A DNA stretch of 64,000 nucleotides from Massilia sp. Root418 (GTDB lineage Bacteria; Pseudomonadota; Gammaproteobacteria; Burkholderiales; Burkholderiaceae_D): positions 62,001 through 126,000 of the forward strand of contig NZ_LMEC01000023.1 of NCBI RefSeq assembly GCF_001425265.1. Direction: 5' to 3'. The notes beneath the pieces are model-generated. The model saw nothing but the letters and a program-made list of their open reading frames with translations, was not told the DNA's origin and did no database searches. Made by a program: the position numbers and the translations under genes. Positions 43,376 through 50,309 of this stretch are shown here, piece by piece (within the stretch, counting starts at the first letter, position 1; each line of letters starts with the position of its first letter).

Positions 43376-44527
43376 ATGATTCATCAGCCGCAAACACAGG
43401 CGCAGCCCCAGCCGCCGCAACTGCACGCCGTGCCGAAGCGGCACACATCGCAGCCGGGTTCACCGCAGCAGGCCGTACAGCATGCCGTGCAGCCGCTGCT
43501 GCGCGCCGAGGGCGTCAGCCTGGAATACCGCAGCCGGGCGCACACCGTGCGCGCCACGCATGATGTGAGTTTCGACGTGTATCGCGGCGACCGCTTCGTG
43601 CTGCTTGGGCCGTCGGGGTGCGGCAAGTCTTCGCTGCTGAAGGCGGCGGGCGGCTTCCTTGCGCCGAGCGCGGGCAGCATCAGCGTCAACGGCCGGGCGG
43701 TGAGCGGGCCCGGGCCGGACCGCGTGGCCGTGTTCCAGGAATTCGACCAGCTGCCGCCGTGGAAGACGGTCCGGCAAAATGTCATGTTCCCGCTGCTGGC
43801 GTCCAAAAAGCTGAAGCGCGGCGAGGCTGAAGAGCGAGCCATGCACTGGATCGGCAAGGTGGGCCTGGCCGGATTCGCGGACGCGTATCCGCATACGCTG
43901 TCCGGCGGCATGAAGCAGCGCGTGGCGATCGCGCGTGCGCTTGCCATGCAGCCCGAGGTGCTGCTGATGGATGAACCTTTCGCCGCGCTGGACGCGCTCA
44001 CGCGCCGCAAGATGCAGGAAGAGCTGGGCCGCCTGTGGGAAGAGGCGCGCTTCACGCTGCTGTTCGTCACGCACTCGATCGAAGAAGCGCTCGTCGTGGG
44101 CAACCGCATCCTGCTGCTGTCGCCGCACCCGGGGCGCGTGCGGGCAGAACTGAACAGCCACCAGTTCGGCCTGCACAGCACCGGCAGCCCGGAATTCCAG
44201 GCTGCCGCCCACCGCATCCATCGGTTGCTGTTTGACGAGCAGGCCGACGCGGCTAGCCACGCGGCCCTTGCCTCCGCCCCCGCCTCCGCCTCCGCCTCCG
44301 CCTCATCCGGCGCTGTGACAGCCGCCGCAACCGCAGCGGCCGTAACGCAGCCCGGGGCGGTCACCCGGTGTGCAGCCGCCGCTTCGCCAGAGTTTGCGGT
44401 GCCCGCCGCCGCCATTGCAATCGCCAGCGCGGCGGGCCTGCCGGTTCCTGTCCCGTCCTTCACGGCAGCGCCGCCGCCGGGCGGCCATGACGCGCTGGAC
44501 GCCATCGGCCGGAGGCTCGCGCTATGA
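43376..44527 (+). CDS. ABC transporter ATPase, sulfonate/nitrate type, with Ala-rich tail
   Basis: A 383-residue ATPase. A 40-residue Gln/Pro-rich N-terminus precedes Walker A LLGPSGCGKSSLLKAAGG, Q-loop VFQEFDQLPPW, signature LSGGMKQRVAIARALA and Walker B VLLMDEPFAALDALTRR. This is the SsuB/TauB subfamily. After about residue 295 comes an Ala/Ser/Pro low-complexity extension of roughly 90 residues not found in typical members, partly encoded by a hexanucleotide repeat. The stop overlaps the permease start. Confidence 0.88.
   Translation: MIHQPQTQAQPQPPQLHAVPKRHTSQPGSPQQAVQHAVQPLLRAEGVSLEYRSRAHTVRATHDVSFDVYRGDRFVLLGPSGCGKSSLLKAAGGFLAPSAGSISVNGRAVSGPGPDRVAVFQEFDQLPPWKTVRQNVMFPLLASKKLKRGEAEERAMHWIGKVGLAGFADAYPHTLSGGMKQRVAIARALAMQPEVLLMDEPFAALDALTRRKMQEELGRLWEEARFTLLFVTHSIEEALVVGNRILLLSPHPGRVRAELNSHQFGLHSTGSPEFQAAAHRIHRLLFDEQADAASHAALASAPASASASASSGAVTAAATAAAVTQPGAVTRCAAAASPEFAVPAAAIAIASAAGLPVPVPSFTAAPPPGGHDALDAIGRRLAL
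44281..44304 (+). repeat. Hexanucleotide tandem repeat inside the ATPase gene
   Basis: Four exact copies of CGCCTC run from 44281 to 44304, preceded by degenerate copies from about 44269, and encode an Ala-Ser repeat. Unit length is a multiple of three, so slippage would change protein length but not frame. Confidence 0.8.
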
Positions 44528-45396
44528 GCCTGCTGCTTGAACCGCCGATCCGCCAGGAATTTGAATACGCCGCCGCGCCGCCAGCGCCGGCCAGCGTCAC
44601 GCGTCCGCTGCCGCTCGCGCAGCGCCTCTGGCAGCAGGACTGGCTGCGCAAGACGCTGATCCTGCTGGCGCTGGCCGCCGGATGGGAAGCCATCGCCCGC
44701 TGGCAGGACAACGACCTGCTGCTGCCCACCTTCCTGCAAACCGCGCAAGCCTTCATCGGCGGCATCGCCAGCGGCGAGCTGCTGGAACGGGTGCGGGTGT
44801 CGCTCAGCATCCTGCTGCAAGGCTATATGCTGGGCGTGATCGCCGCCTTTGCGCTCACCGCGCTGGCCGTCACCACCCGCCTCGGGCGCGACTTGTTGGA
44901 GACCCTGGTCGCCATGTTCAATCCCTTGCCCGCCATCGCGCTGCTGCCGCTCGCGCTGCTGTGGTTCGGGCTGGGCAACGGCAGCCTGCTGTTCGTGATC
45001 GTGCACGCGGTGCTCTGGCCGCTGGCGCTGGGGGCCTACGCCGGCTTCCAGGGCGTCCCGGAGACACTGCGCATGGCCGGCCGCAACTACGGCCTGCGGG
45101 GCCTGCCGCTGGTGGTGCAGATCCTGGTGCCCGCCGCGCTGCCGGCCATCGTGTCGGGCCTGAAGATCGGCTGGGCCTTCGCCTGGCGCACGCTGATCGC
45201 CGCCGAGCTGGTGTTCGGCGTCTCGTCCGGCAAGGGAGGGCTGGGCTGGTACATCTTCCAGAACCGCAATGAGCTGTACACGGACAAAGTGTTCGCCGGC
45301 CTCGCCGCAGTCATCCTGATCGGCCTGCTGGTCGACAGCCTGGTGTTCCGCACCCTCGAACGCGCCACCATCCGCCGCTGGGGCATGCAACGCTGA
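44524..45396 (+). CDS. ABC transporter permease, sulfonate/nitrate type
   Basis: A 290-residue inner membrane permease with about six helices. The ATPase-contact (EAA) loop reads AYAGFQGVPETLRMAGRNYGLRG near residues 172-194. It starts 4 bases before the end of the ATPase gene (ATGA overlap). Together with the two preceding genes it forms a complete importer for a small anion, probably a sulfonate used by the TauD-like enzyme. Confidence 0.88.
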   Translation: MSLLLEPPIRQEFEYAAAPPAPASVTRPLPLAQRLWQQDWLRKTLILLALAAGWEAIARWQDNDLLLPTFLQTAQAFIGGIASGELLERVRVSLSILLQGYMLGVIAAFALTALAVTTRLGRDLLETLVAMFNPLPAIALLPLALLWFGLGNGSLLFVIVHAVLWPLALGAYAGFQGVPETLRMAGRNYGLRGLPLVVQILVPAALPAIVSGLKIGWAFAWRTLIAAELVFGVSSGKGGLGWYIFQNRNELYTDKVFAGLAAVILIGLLVDSLVFRTLERATIRRWGMQR

Positions 45397-45455
45397 GCAC
45401 ACCGCGCCGGAAAATTGTTTACTATGCCTGTTCCCTCATTCAGGAGAAGGCTTCC

Positions 45456-46694
45456 ATGCGTCATGCTTCCTATGCTCTGTTGCTCGCCCTCGGACTCACC
45501 GCCGCCGCCCACGCTGCCGATACGTCGGCCGACGCGGCCCTCAAGCATGCCAAGGCGCTGCTGGACAAGGTGCCGCTGGTCGATGGCCACAACGATTTGC
45601 CGTGGACCATACGCGGGGACAAGGCCCATCCGATGGACGTGGACGCCTACGACCTGCGCAAGCTGAACGCCCAGCAGACCGACTTGCCGCGCCTGAAGGA
45701 AGGCCGCGTGGCGGTGCAGTTCTGGAGCGTGTTCGTGCCCGGCGAGTTGAAGCAGGGCTGGGCGCGCACCCAGCTGGAGCAGATCGACCTGGCCAAGCGC
45801 ATGATCGCGCGCTACCCCGAGCGCCTGGTGCTGGCCACCCGCAGCACGGACATCGCCAAGGCCCGCAAGGCCGGCAAGGTGGCCAGCTTCATCGGCATGG
45901 AGGGCGGCCACGTCATCGAGAACAGCCTGGGCGCGCTGCGCGCCTATTACGACCTGGGCGCCCGCTACATGACCTTGACCCACAACGTGACCCTGGACTG
46001 GGCCGACGCCGCCCTCGACCAGTCGCGCAACGGCGGCCTGTCGCCCTTCGGCAAGGAAGTGGTGCGCGAGATGAACCGTCTTGGCATGCTGGTGGACCTG
46101 AGCCACACCAGCCCGGACGTGATGCGCCAGGCGCTCGACACCAGCGAGGCGCCCGTGATCTTCTCCCATTCCAGTGCCCGCGCGCTGGTGGACCACCCGC
46201 GCAACGTGCCGGACGACGTGCTGGCCCGCATGGCGGCCAACGGCGGCGTGGTGATGGTCACCTTCGTGCCGGCCTTCGTCTCCACCGACTACATGCGCTG
46301 GAAAGACGGCCTGATTGCCCGCACCCGCACCATGGAGCGCGACAGCCCCGCCTACAAGGTGGTGGAGGCGGCCTACATCAAGCAGGCCGGCCCCGCTCCC
46401 AAGACCACCCTGCAGCAGGTGGCTGACCATATCGACCATATTGCCAAAGTGGCAGGCGTGGACCACGTGGGCCTGGCGGCTGACTTCGACGGCGGCGCCA
46501 CCACCGAAGGCCTGCAGGACGTGTCCGCCTATCCGGCGCTGTTCGCCGAGCTGATACAGCGCGGCTGGAAGGATGCCGACCTGGCCAAGCTGGCCGGCGG
46601 CAACCTCATCCGCGCGCTTGCCAGGGCCGAACAGGTCGCCGCCCGCCTGCAAAAGGAGCGCGCCCCCTCCATCGCCGTGCTGCCGGCAAAATAG
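45456..46694 (+). CDS. Exported membrane-dipeptidase (peptidase M19) family protein
   Basis: A 412-residue enzyme with signal peptide SYALLLALGLTAAAHA. Zinc-binding motifs of renal-type dipeptidases are present: DGHNDLPW near residue 43 (HxD), the Glu in GMEGGHVIEN, the His in DLSHTSPDV and SHSSARAL, and the terminal DHVGLAADFDGG. It would hydrolyse dipeptides in the periplasm. It is a single gene with ribosome site AGGAGAAGG, before nasT but separated from it by a long inverted repeat. Confidence 0.9.
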   Translation: MRHASYALLLALGLTAAAHAADTSADAALKHAKALLDKVPLVDGHNDLPWTIRGDKAHPMDVDAYDLRKLNAQQTDLPRLKEGRVAVQFWSVFVPGELKQGWARTQLEQIDLAKRMIARYPERLVLATRSTDIAKARKAGKVASFIGMEGGHVIENSLGALRAYYDLGARYMTLTHNVTLDWADAALDQSRNGGLSPFGKEVVREMNRLGMLVDLSHTSPDVMRQALDTSEAPVIFSHSSARALVDHPRNVPDDVLARMAANGGVVMVTFVPAFVSTDYMRWKDGLIARTRTMERDSPAYKVVEAAYIKQAGPAPKTTLQQVADHIDHIAKVAGVDHVGLAADFDGGATTEGLQDVSAYPALFAELIQRGWKDADLAKLAGGNLIRALARAEQVAARLQKERAPSIAVLPAK

Positions 46695-46703
46695 TGATCG
46701 TTC

Positions 46704-46752
46704 GGGGTGGTTTGATTCTTGCTAGTAACAAGGTATTGAATCAGAGCACCCC
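46704..46752 (+). promoter_or_regulatory. Long inverted repeat just before nasT
   Basis: GGGGTGGTTTGATTC (46704-46718) and GAATCAGAGCACCCC (46738-46752) can pair at 13 of 15 positions plus a wobble, across a 19-base loop. The arm ends 3 bases before the nasT ATG, and no separate ribosome site is visible. It may be an RNA structure controlling nasT translation, the terminator of the dipeptidase gene, or a protein operator. Confidence 0.6.
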
Positions 46753-46755
46753 AAG

Positions 46756-47373
46756 ATGGCACCCAAGCGACAATCAGCGCCCCCAGCGCGCAATCTGCGT
46801 ATCGTAGTGGTCCAGGCGGCCGACGCGGCAACGCGCGCGCACGCCCTGAACGCCGGCCTGCAGGAAGCCGGCTACGAGATCGTCGCCTCCCTCCCGGCCG
46901 ACATGCACCTGCCCGAGCAGATCGCCCTGCTGCAGCCCGACATGATCATCATCGACGCCGAATCGGACGCGCGCGACGTGCTGGAGCATATCGTCATCGC
47001 CACCCGCGACGAGCGCCGCCCCATCGTCATGTTCACCGAGGACGACGCCCCTTCCAGCATGGAAGCGGCGATGGCGGCCGGCGTGTCCGCGTACATCGTG
47101 GCGGGGCTGCAGGCCGAGCGCATCAAGCCGGTGCTGAACGTGGCGCTGGCGCGCTTCAAGCAGGAGCAAAAGCTGCTCGCCGAGCTGGACGACACACGCC
47201 ACAAGCTGGCCGAGCGCAAGGTGATCGACCGCGCCAAGGGGCTGCTCATGACACGCCACGGCATGACCGAGGACGCGGCTTACCAGAAGCTGCGCACCAT
47301 GGCCATGAACAAGAACCTGAAGCTCGCCGAGATCGCCCAGCGCATTCTCGACGTCGAGGATTTGCTAGGCTGA
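46756..47373 (+). CDS. nasT: NasT-type ANTAR antitermination regulator
   Basis: A 205-residue response-regulator-like protein. The receiver fold (LRIVVVQAADAATRAHALNAGL, MIIIDAESDARDVLEHIVIA) is followed by an ANTAR RNA-binding domain near residues 140-203 (DRAKGLLMTRHGMTEDAAYQKLRTMAMNKNLKLAEIAQRIL). NasT binds leader RNA with paired hexaloop hairpins and prevents termination; NasS holds it inactive when nitrate is absent. nasS follows after 48 bases, and a matching leader RNA exists at 50180-50287. Confidence 0.92.
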   Translation: MAPKRQSAPPARNLRIVVVQAADAATRAHALNAGLQEAGYEIVASLPADMHLPEQIALLQPDMIIIDAESDARDVLEHIVIATRDERRPIVMFTEDDAPSSMEAAMAAGVSAYIVAGLQAERIKPVLNVALARFKQEQKLLAELDDTRHKLAERKVIDRAKGLLMTRHGMTEDAAYQKLRTMAMNKNLKLAEIAQRILDVEDLLG

Positions 47374-47374
47374 T

Positions 47375-47400
47375 TTGGTGCGTTGCACCAAGTTAGTGCA
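47375..47400 (+). promoter_or_regulatory. Overlapping hairpins or NtrC-like site between nasT and nasS
   Basis: TTGGTGC-GTT-GCACCAA (47375-47391) forms a perfect hairpin. Its 3' arm is also the 5' part of TGCACCAAGTTAGTGCA (47384-47400), which matches the NtrC consensus at all but one position and is followed by seven T. The same bases can therefore be a protein site, a terminator stem, or the alternative hairpin that prevents it. Confidence 0.55.
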
Positions 47401-47421
47401 TTTTTTTAGAGGAAAAGAGCG

Positions 47422-48564
47422 ATGACGAAGCATGCGGCACCGGAAAAGCAGGTGGTCAGGATCGGGTTCAACCCGCTGACCGACTGCGCCTCCGTCGTCA
47501 TGGCTGCGGTGCTGGGCTTTGATGAAAAATACGGCATCAAGATCGTGCCGAGCAAGGAATCGTCCTGGGCCGGCGTGCGCGACAAGCTGCTCACCGGGGA
47601 ACTGGACGCGGCGCACTCGCTGTACGGCATGGTGTACGGCACCCAGCTGGGCATAGGCTGGCAGAAGCGCGACATGGCCATCCTGATGAATTTGAACCGC
47701 AACGGCCAGGCCATCACCCTGTCGCGCCGCCTGGCCGAGCAGGGCGCGGTGGACGGCGCCTCGCTGGCCGCGCTGATGCACAGCGCGCCGCGCACCTACA
47801 CCTTCGCCCAGACCTTCCCCACCGGCACCCACGCCATGTGGCTGTATTACTGGATGGCGGCGCACGGCATCGACCCGATGCGCCATGCGCGCGTGATCAC
47901 CGTGCCGCCGGCGCAGATGGTGTCCAACCTGGGCGCCGGCCACATGGATGGCTTCTGCGCCGGGGAACCCTGGGGCCACCGCGCCGTGATGGACGGCATC
48001 GGCATCACCGCCGCCACCAGCCAGCAGATCTGGCCCGAGCATCCGGAAAAGGTGCTGGCCGCGTCGGCCGAATTCGCGCGCACCCACCCCAACACCTGCC
48101 GCGCGGTGATCGCCGCCGTGCTGGAGGCCAGCCGCTGGATCGACGCCAGCGCCGCCAACCGCATGGCCATGGCCGAGATCATTTCGGCCGTGCCCTACGT
48201 GAACACCAGCAAGGACGTGATCTGCCAGCGCATCCTGGGCCACTACCAGGACGGCCTGGGCAAGAGCTGGGAAGACACCCACCCGCTGCGCTTCCACCAT
48301 GAAGGCGCGGTGAATTTCCCCTACCTGTCGGACGGCATGTGGTTCATGACCCAGCAACGGCGCTGGGGCCTGCTCAAGGCCGATCCCGACTACCTGGCCG
48401 TGGCCAGCTCGGTGCACCAGATAAACCTATACCGCGAGGCAGCGGAAATGACGGAGACACCCGTGCCGCAAGGCGTCCTGCGCAGCTCCACGCTGATGGA
48501 TGGCAAACAGTGGAATGGCAGCGACCCGGAACGCTATGCGGCGTCCTTCAGCATCAGGCAGTAG
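47422..48564 (+). CDS. nasS: NasS-type nitrate sensor (NrtA-like, cytoplasmic)
   Basis: A 380-residue member of the NrtA/CmpA nitrate-binding family. It lacks a signal peptide, starting MTKHAAPEKQVVRIGFNPLTDCASVVMAAVLGF, as expected for the cytoplasmic sensor NasS instead of a periplasmic transporter subunit. Ligand-site segments include FPTGTHAMWLYYWMAAHGIDP and GHMDGFCAGEPWGHRAV. In known systems NasS sequesters NasT until nitrate or nitrite binds. The adjacent nasT gene supports this. Confidence 0.9.
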   Translation: MTKHAAPEKQVVRIGFNPLTDCASVVMAAVLGFDEKYGIKIVPSKESSWAGVRDKLLTGELDAAHSLYGMVYGTQLGIGWQKRDMAILMNLNRNGQAITLSRRLAEQGAVDGASLAALMHSAPRTYTFAQTFPTGTHAMWLYYWMAAHGIDPMRHARVITVPPAQMVSNLGAGHMDGFCAGEPWGHRAVMDGIGITAATSQQIWPEHPEKVLAASAEFARTHPNTCRAVIAAVLEASRWIDASAANRMAMAEIISAVPYVNTSKDVICQRILGHYQDGLGKSWEDTHPLRFHHEGAVNFPYLSDGMWFMTQQRRWGLLKADPDYLAVASSVHQINLYREAAEMTETPVPQGVLRSSTLMDGKQWNGSDPERYAASFSIRQ

Positions 48565-48598
48565 CGAAGCTTTAACCCCACACACCAAGAGGGTGCAG

Positions 48599-49273
48599 AT
48601 GGCAAATTACGGAGCGGCCGCACTGGCCACCACCAAGGAAGCACCGCCGCTGTCGGGCGAAGTATTTGGCGCATTGATCAACCTTTCCGGGCGTCGGCGT
48701 TTCACCTCGCAGCGCCTGGTGCTGTACGCGGTGCTGGCCGGGCAAGGCCAGGAGAACGCCGCCGCCACCGCGCGCGAGGCGCTGGCGCTGTTCCGCGGCG
48801 CGCACCACGCGCTGGTGGAGGGCAGCGACACCGTGCCGGGCATCTTCTGCCCGGAACTGGAGGAGGTCTATTTCGGCCGCCCCGGCGGCGACCGCCAGAT
48901 CCGCGACTTCATGGACCTGGCCGAGCGCACGCTGCGGGCCTGCGAGGACGGGTCGCGCGGCGCCCAGGCGCTGCTGGCGCAGCTGGTCGAGATGACCACG
49001 CCGGTGCTGGCGCTGCTCAACCAGATCACCGCCATCTATGAAGACCAGTCCAAAAAGCACGCGCTGCTGATGAAAAAGCAACTGCGCGGCGTGATCACGG
49101 AAATCGAAACCATCGCCAAGCAGGCCAAGATGGTGGCCTTCAACGCGCGCATCGTGGCCGCGCGGGCCGGCTTTGCCGGGCGCGAGTTCGCGGTGGTGGC
49201 CGGCGTACTGTCCAACATCACCGGCGAAATCGACGACATGGTGAAAACGGCGCTCAACACCGCCAACGCATAA
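48599..49273 (+). CDS. Soluble protein with PilJ-like sensor region and chemoreceptor-tip motif
   Basis: A 224-residue protein without membrane helices. Near residue 25, GALINLSGRRRFTSQRL resembles the N-L-x-G-R-x-R-M-x-S-Q-R motif of PilJ-type N-terminal domains, relatives of the NarX nitrate-sensing domain. The C-terminal MVAFNARIVAARAGFAGREFAVVAGVLSNI is the hairpin tip of methyl-accepting chemotaxis proteins. It sits between nasS and cobA, so a nitrate- or nitrite-related signalling role is plausible. AGAGGG precedes the ATG at 48599, which is preferred over longer forms reaching into nasS. Confidence 0.8.
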   Translation: MANYGAAALATTKEAPPLSGEVFGALINLSGRRRFTSQRLVLYAVLAGQGQENAAATAREALALFRGAHHALVEGSDTVPGIFCPELEEVYFGRPGGDRQIRDFMDLAERTLRACEDGSRGAQALLAQLVEMTTPVLALLNQITAIYEDQSKKHALLMKKQLRGVITEIETIAKQAKMVAFNARIVAARAGFAGREFAVVAGVLSNITGEIDDMVKTALNTANA

Positions 49274-49284
49274 GGAGAGCTGTC

Positions 49285-50094
49285 ATGAACAAGCAAGGCA
49301 AAGTCACCCTGGTGGGCGCCGGTCCCGGCGACCCCGACCTGCTGACCATCAAGGCCGCCAGGGCCATCGCGGCGGCCGACGTGCTGCTGGTGGACGACCT
49401 GGTGAACCCGGAGATCCTGGCCTGCGCCTCGCCGCAGGCGCGCGTGGTCCAGGTGGGCAAGCGCGGCGGCTGCCAGTCCACGCCGCAGGAATTCATCGAG
49501 CGCCTGATGATCGCCGAGGCGCGCGCCGGCCACAGCGTGGTGCGCCTGAAGGGCGGCGACCCCTACCTGTTCGGGCGCGGCGGCGAGGAACGCGCGCAGT
49601 TGCTGGCGCACGGCGTCCAGGTGGAGGTGGTACCCGGCATCAGCAGCGGCCTGGCCGCGCCGTCCAGCATCGGCATTCCGCTCACGCACCGGTCCTGGAG
49701 CCAGGGCGCGGTGTTCGTCACCGGCCACGGCAAGGACGCGGGCTCCGAGCCGAACTGGCCGGCGCTGGCGCAAAGCGGCCTGACGCTGGTGATCTATATG
49801 GGCGTGGCGCGCTGCGCCGCCATCCAGGCCGGGCTGATGGCCGGCGGCGCCGGCGCGGACACGCCGGTGGCCGTGGTGCAGTCGGCCACGCGCGACGCGC
49901 AGCGCCAGCTGATCACTACCCTGGGTGAACTGCCCCAGGCGCTGGCCGCCAGCGGCCTGGGTAGCCCCAGCATCATCGTGGTGGGCGACGTGGTGCGCTG
50001 TGCCGATGCATGGGGTGTGCAACATGGTGCACCCGGGCGCGCACCAAGCGAGTGCGCTGTTGCACCGCAATATGTCACAGGCACCCTGAATTAA
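49285..50094 (+). CDS. cobA: Uroporphyrinogen-III C-methyltransferase
   Basis: A 269-residue SUMT. It has the family start KVTLVGAGPGDPDLLTIKAARAI, then VVRLKGGDPYLFGRGGEE and VVPGISSGLAAPSSIGIPLTHR. It methylates uroporphyrinogen III to precorrin-2 for siroheme, the cofactor of NirB in the next operon. Only the methyltransferase domain is present; dehydrogenase/chelatase steps must be encoded elsewhere. The last codons overlap NtrC-like sites for the downstream operon. Confidence 0.92.
   Translation: MNKQGKVTLVGAGPGDPDLLTIKAARAIAAADVLLVDDLVNPEILACASPQARVVQVGKRGGCQSTPQEFIERLMIAEARAGHSVVRLKGGDPYLFGRGGEERAQLLAHGVQVEVVPGISSGLAAPSSIGIPLTHRSWSQGAVFVTGHGKDAGSEPNWPALAQSGLTLVIYMGVARCAAIQAGLMAGGAGADTPVAVVQSATRDAQRQLITTLGELPQALAASGLGSPSIIVVGDVVRCADAWGVQHGAPGRAPSECAVAPQYVTGTLN
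50026..50056 (+). promoter_or_regulatory. NtrC-like sites upstream of the nitrate operon
   Basis: CGCACCAAGCGAGTGCG at 50040-50056 has the GCAC-N7-GTGC form of NtrC sites, and GGTGCACC at 50026-50033 is an additional symmetric half-site pair. They lie about 95-125 bases before the -24/-12 promoter, a usual enhancer distance, inside the 3' end of cobA. Confidence 0.55.
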
Positions 50095-50150
50095 ATTCGT
50101 TGAAGTAACAATTTCGGCCGCTCCCCCCTGTAAACCGCCTTGCGCCTGTC

Positions 50151-50166
50151 TGGCACGCCTCTTGCA
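50151..50166 (+). promoter_or_regulatory. Sigma54 (-24/-12) promoter of the nitrate assimilation operon
   Basis: TGGCACGCCTCTTGCA matches the RpoN consensus TGGCACG-N4-TTGC(A/T) exactly. The expected start of transcription, about 12 bases downstream, falls just before the first ANTAR hairpin. Confidence 0.88.
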
Positions 50167-50179
50167 AAGGATAAGGACA

Positions 50180-50226
50180 GGATCAATGGCGATCCCCCAA
50201 ACAAATGCGCTGGTCTAACGACGGAC
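50180..50226 (+). promoter_or_regulatory. ANTAR (NasT-binding) dual hairpin leader
   Basis: Hairpin P1 has stem GGATC/GATCC (50180-50195) and loop AATGGC. Hairpin P2 has an eight-pair stem with wobbles (50209-50230) and loop AACGAC. Both loops are six bases with A at position 1 and G at position 4, the known ANTAR RNA signature. The pair is directly followed by an intrinsic terminator, the classical antitermination layout. Confidence 0.82.
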
Positions 50227-50239
50227 TGGCAGGACAACG

Positions 50240-50287
50240 GCGTCCGCCCAGCTTGATGTTAGATCAAGGCTGCGCGGACGCTTTTTT
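50240..50287 (+). terminator. Leader terminator of the nitrate operon
   Basis: GCGTCCGC at 50240 pairs with GCGGACGC at 50274, with an inner CTTGAT/ATCAAG stem, followed by six T. It lies 23 bases before the transporter ATG and should stop transcription unless NasT binds the upstream hairpins. Confidence 0.9.
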
Positions 50288-50309
50288 GTTTTCTAGACGG
50301 GATAAAAAA

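Noticed and set aside
50061-50077. TGCACCGCAATATGTCA as a third NtrC-like site
   Set aside because: Only the first half matches; the second half departs at several key positions.
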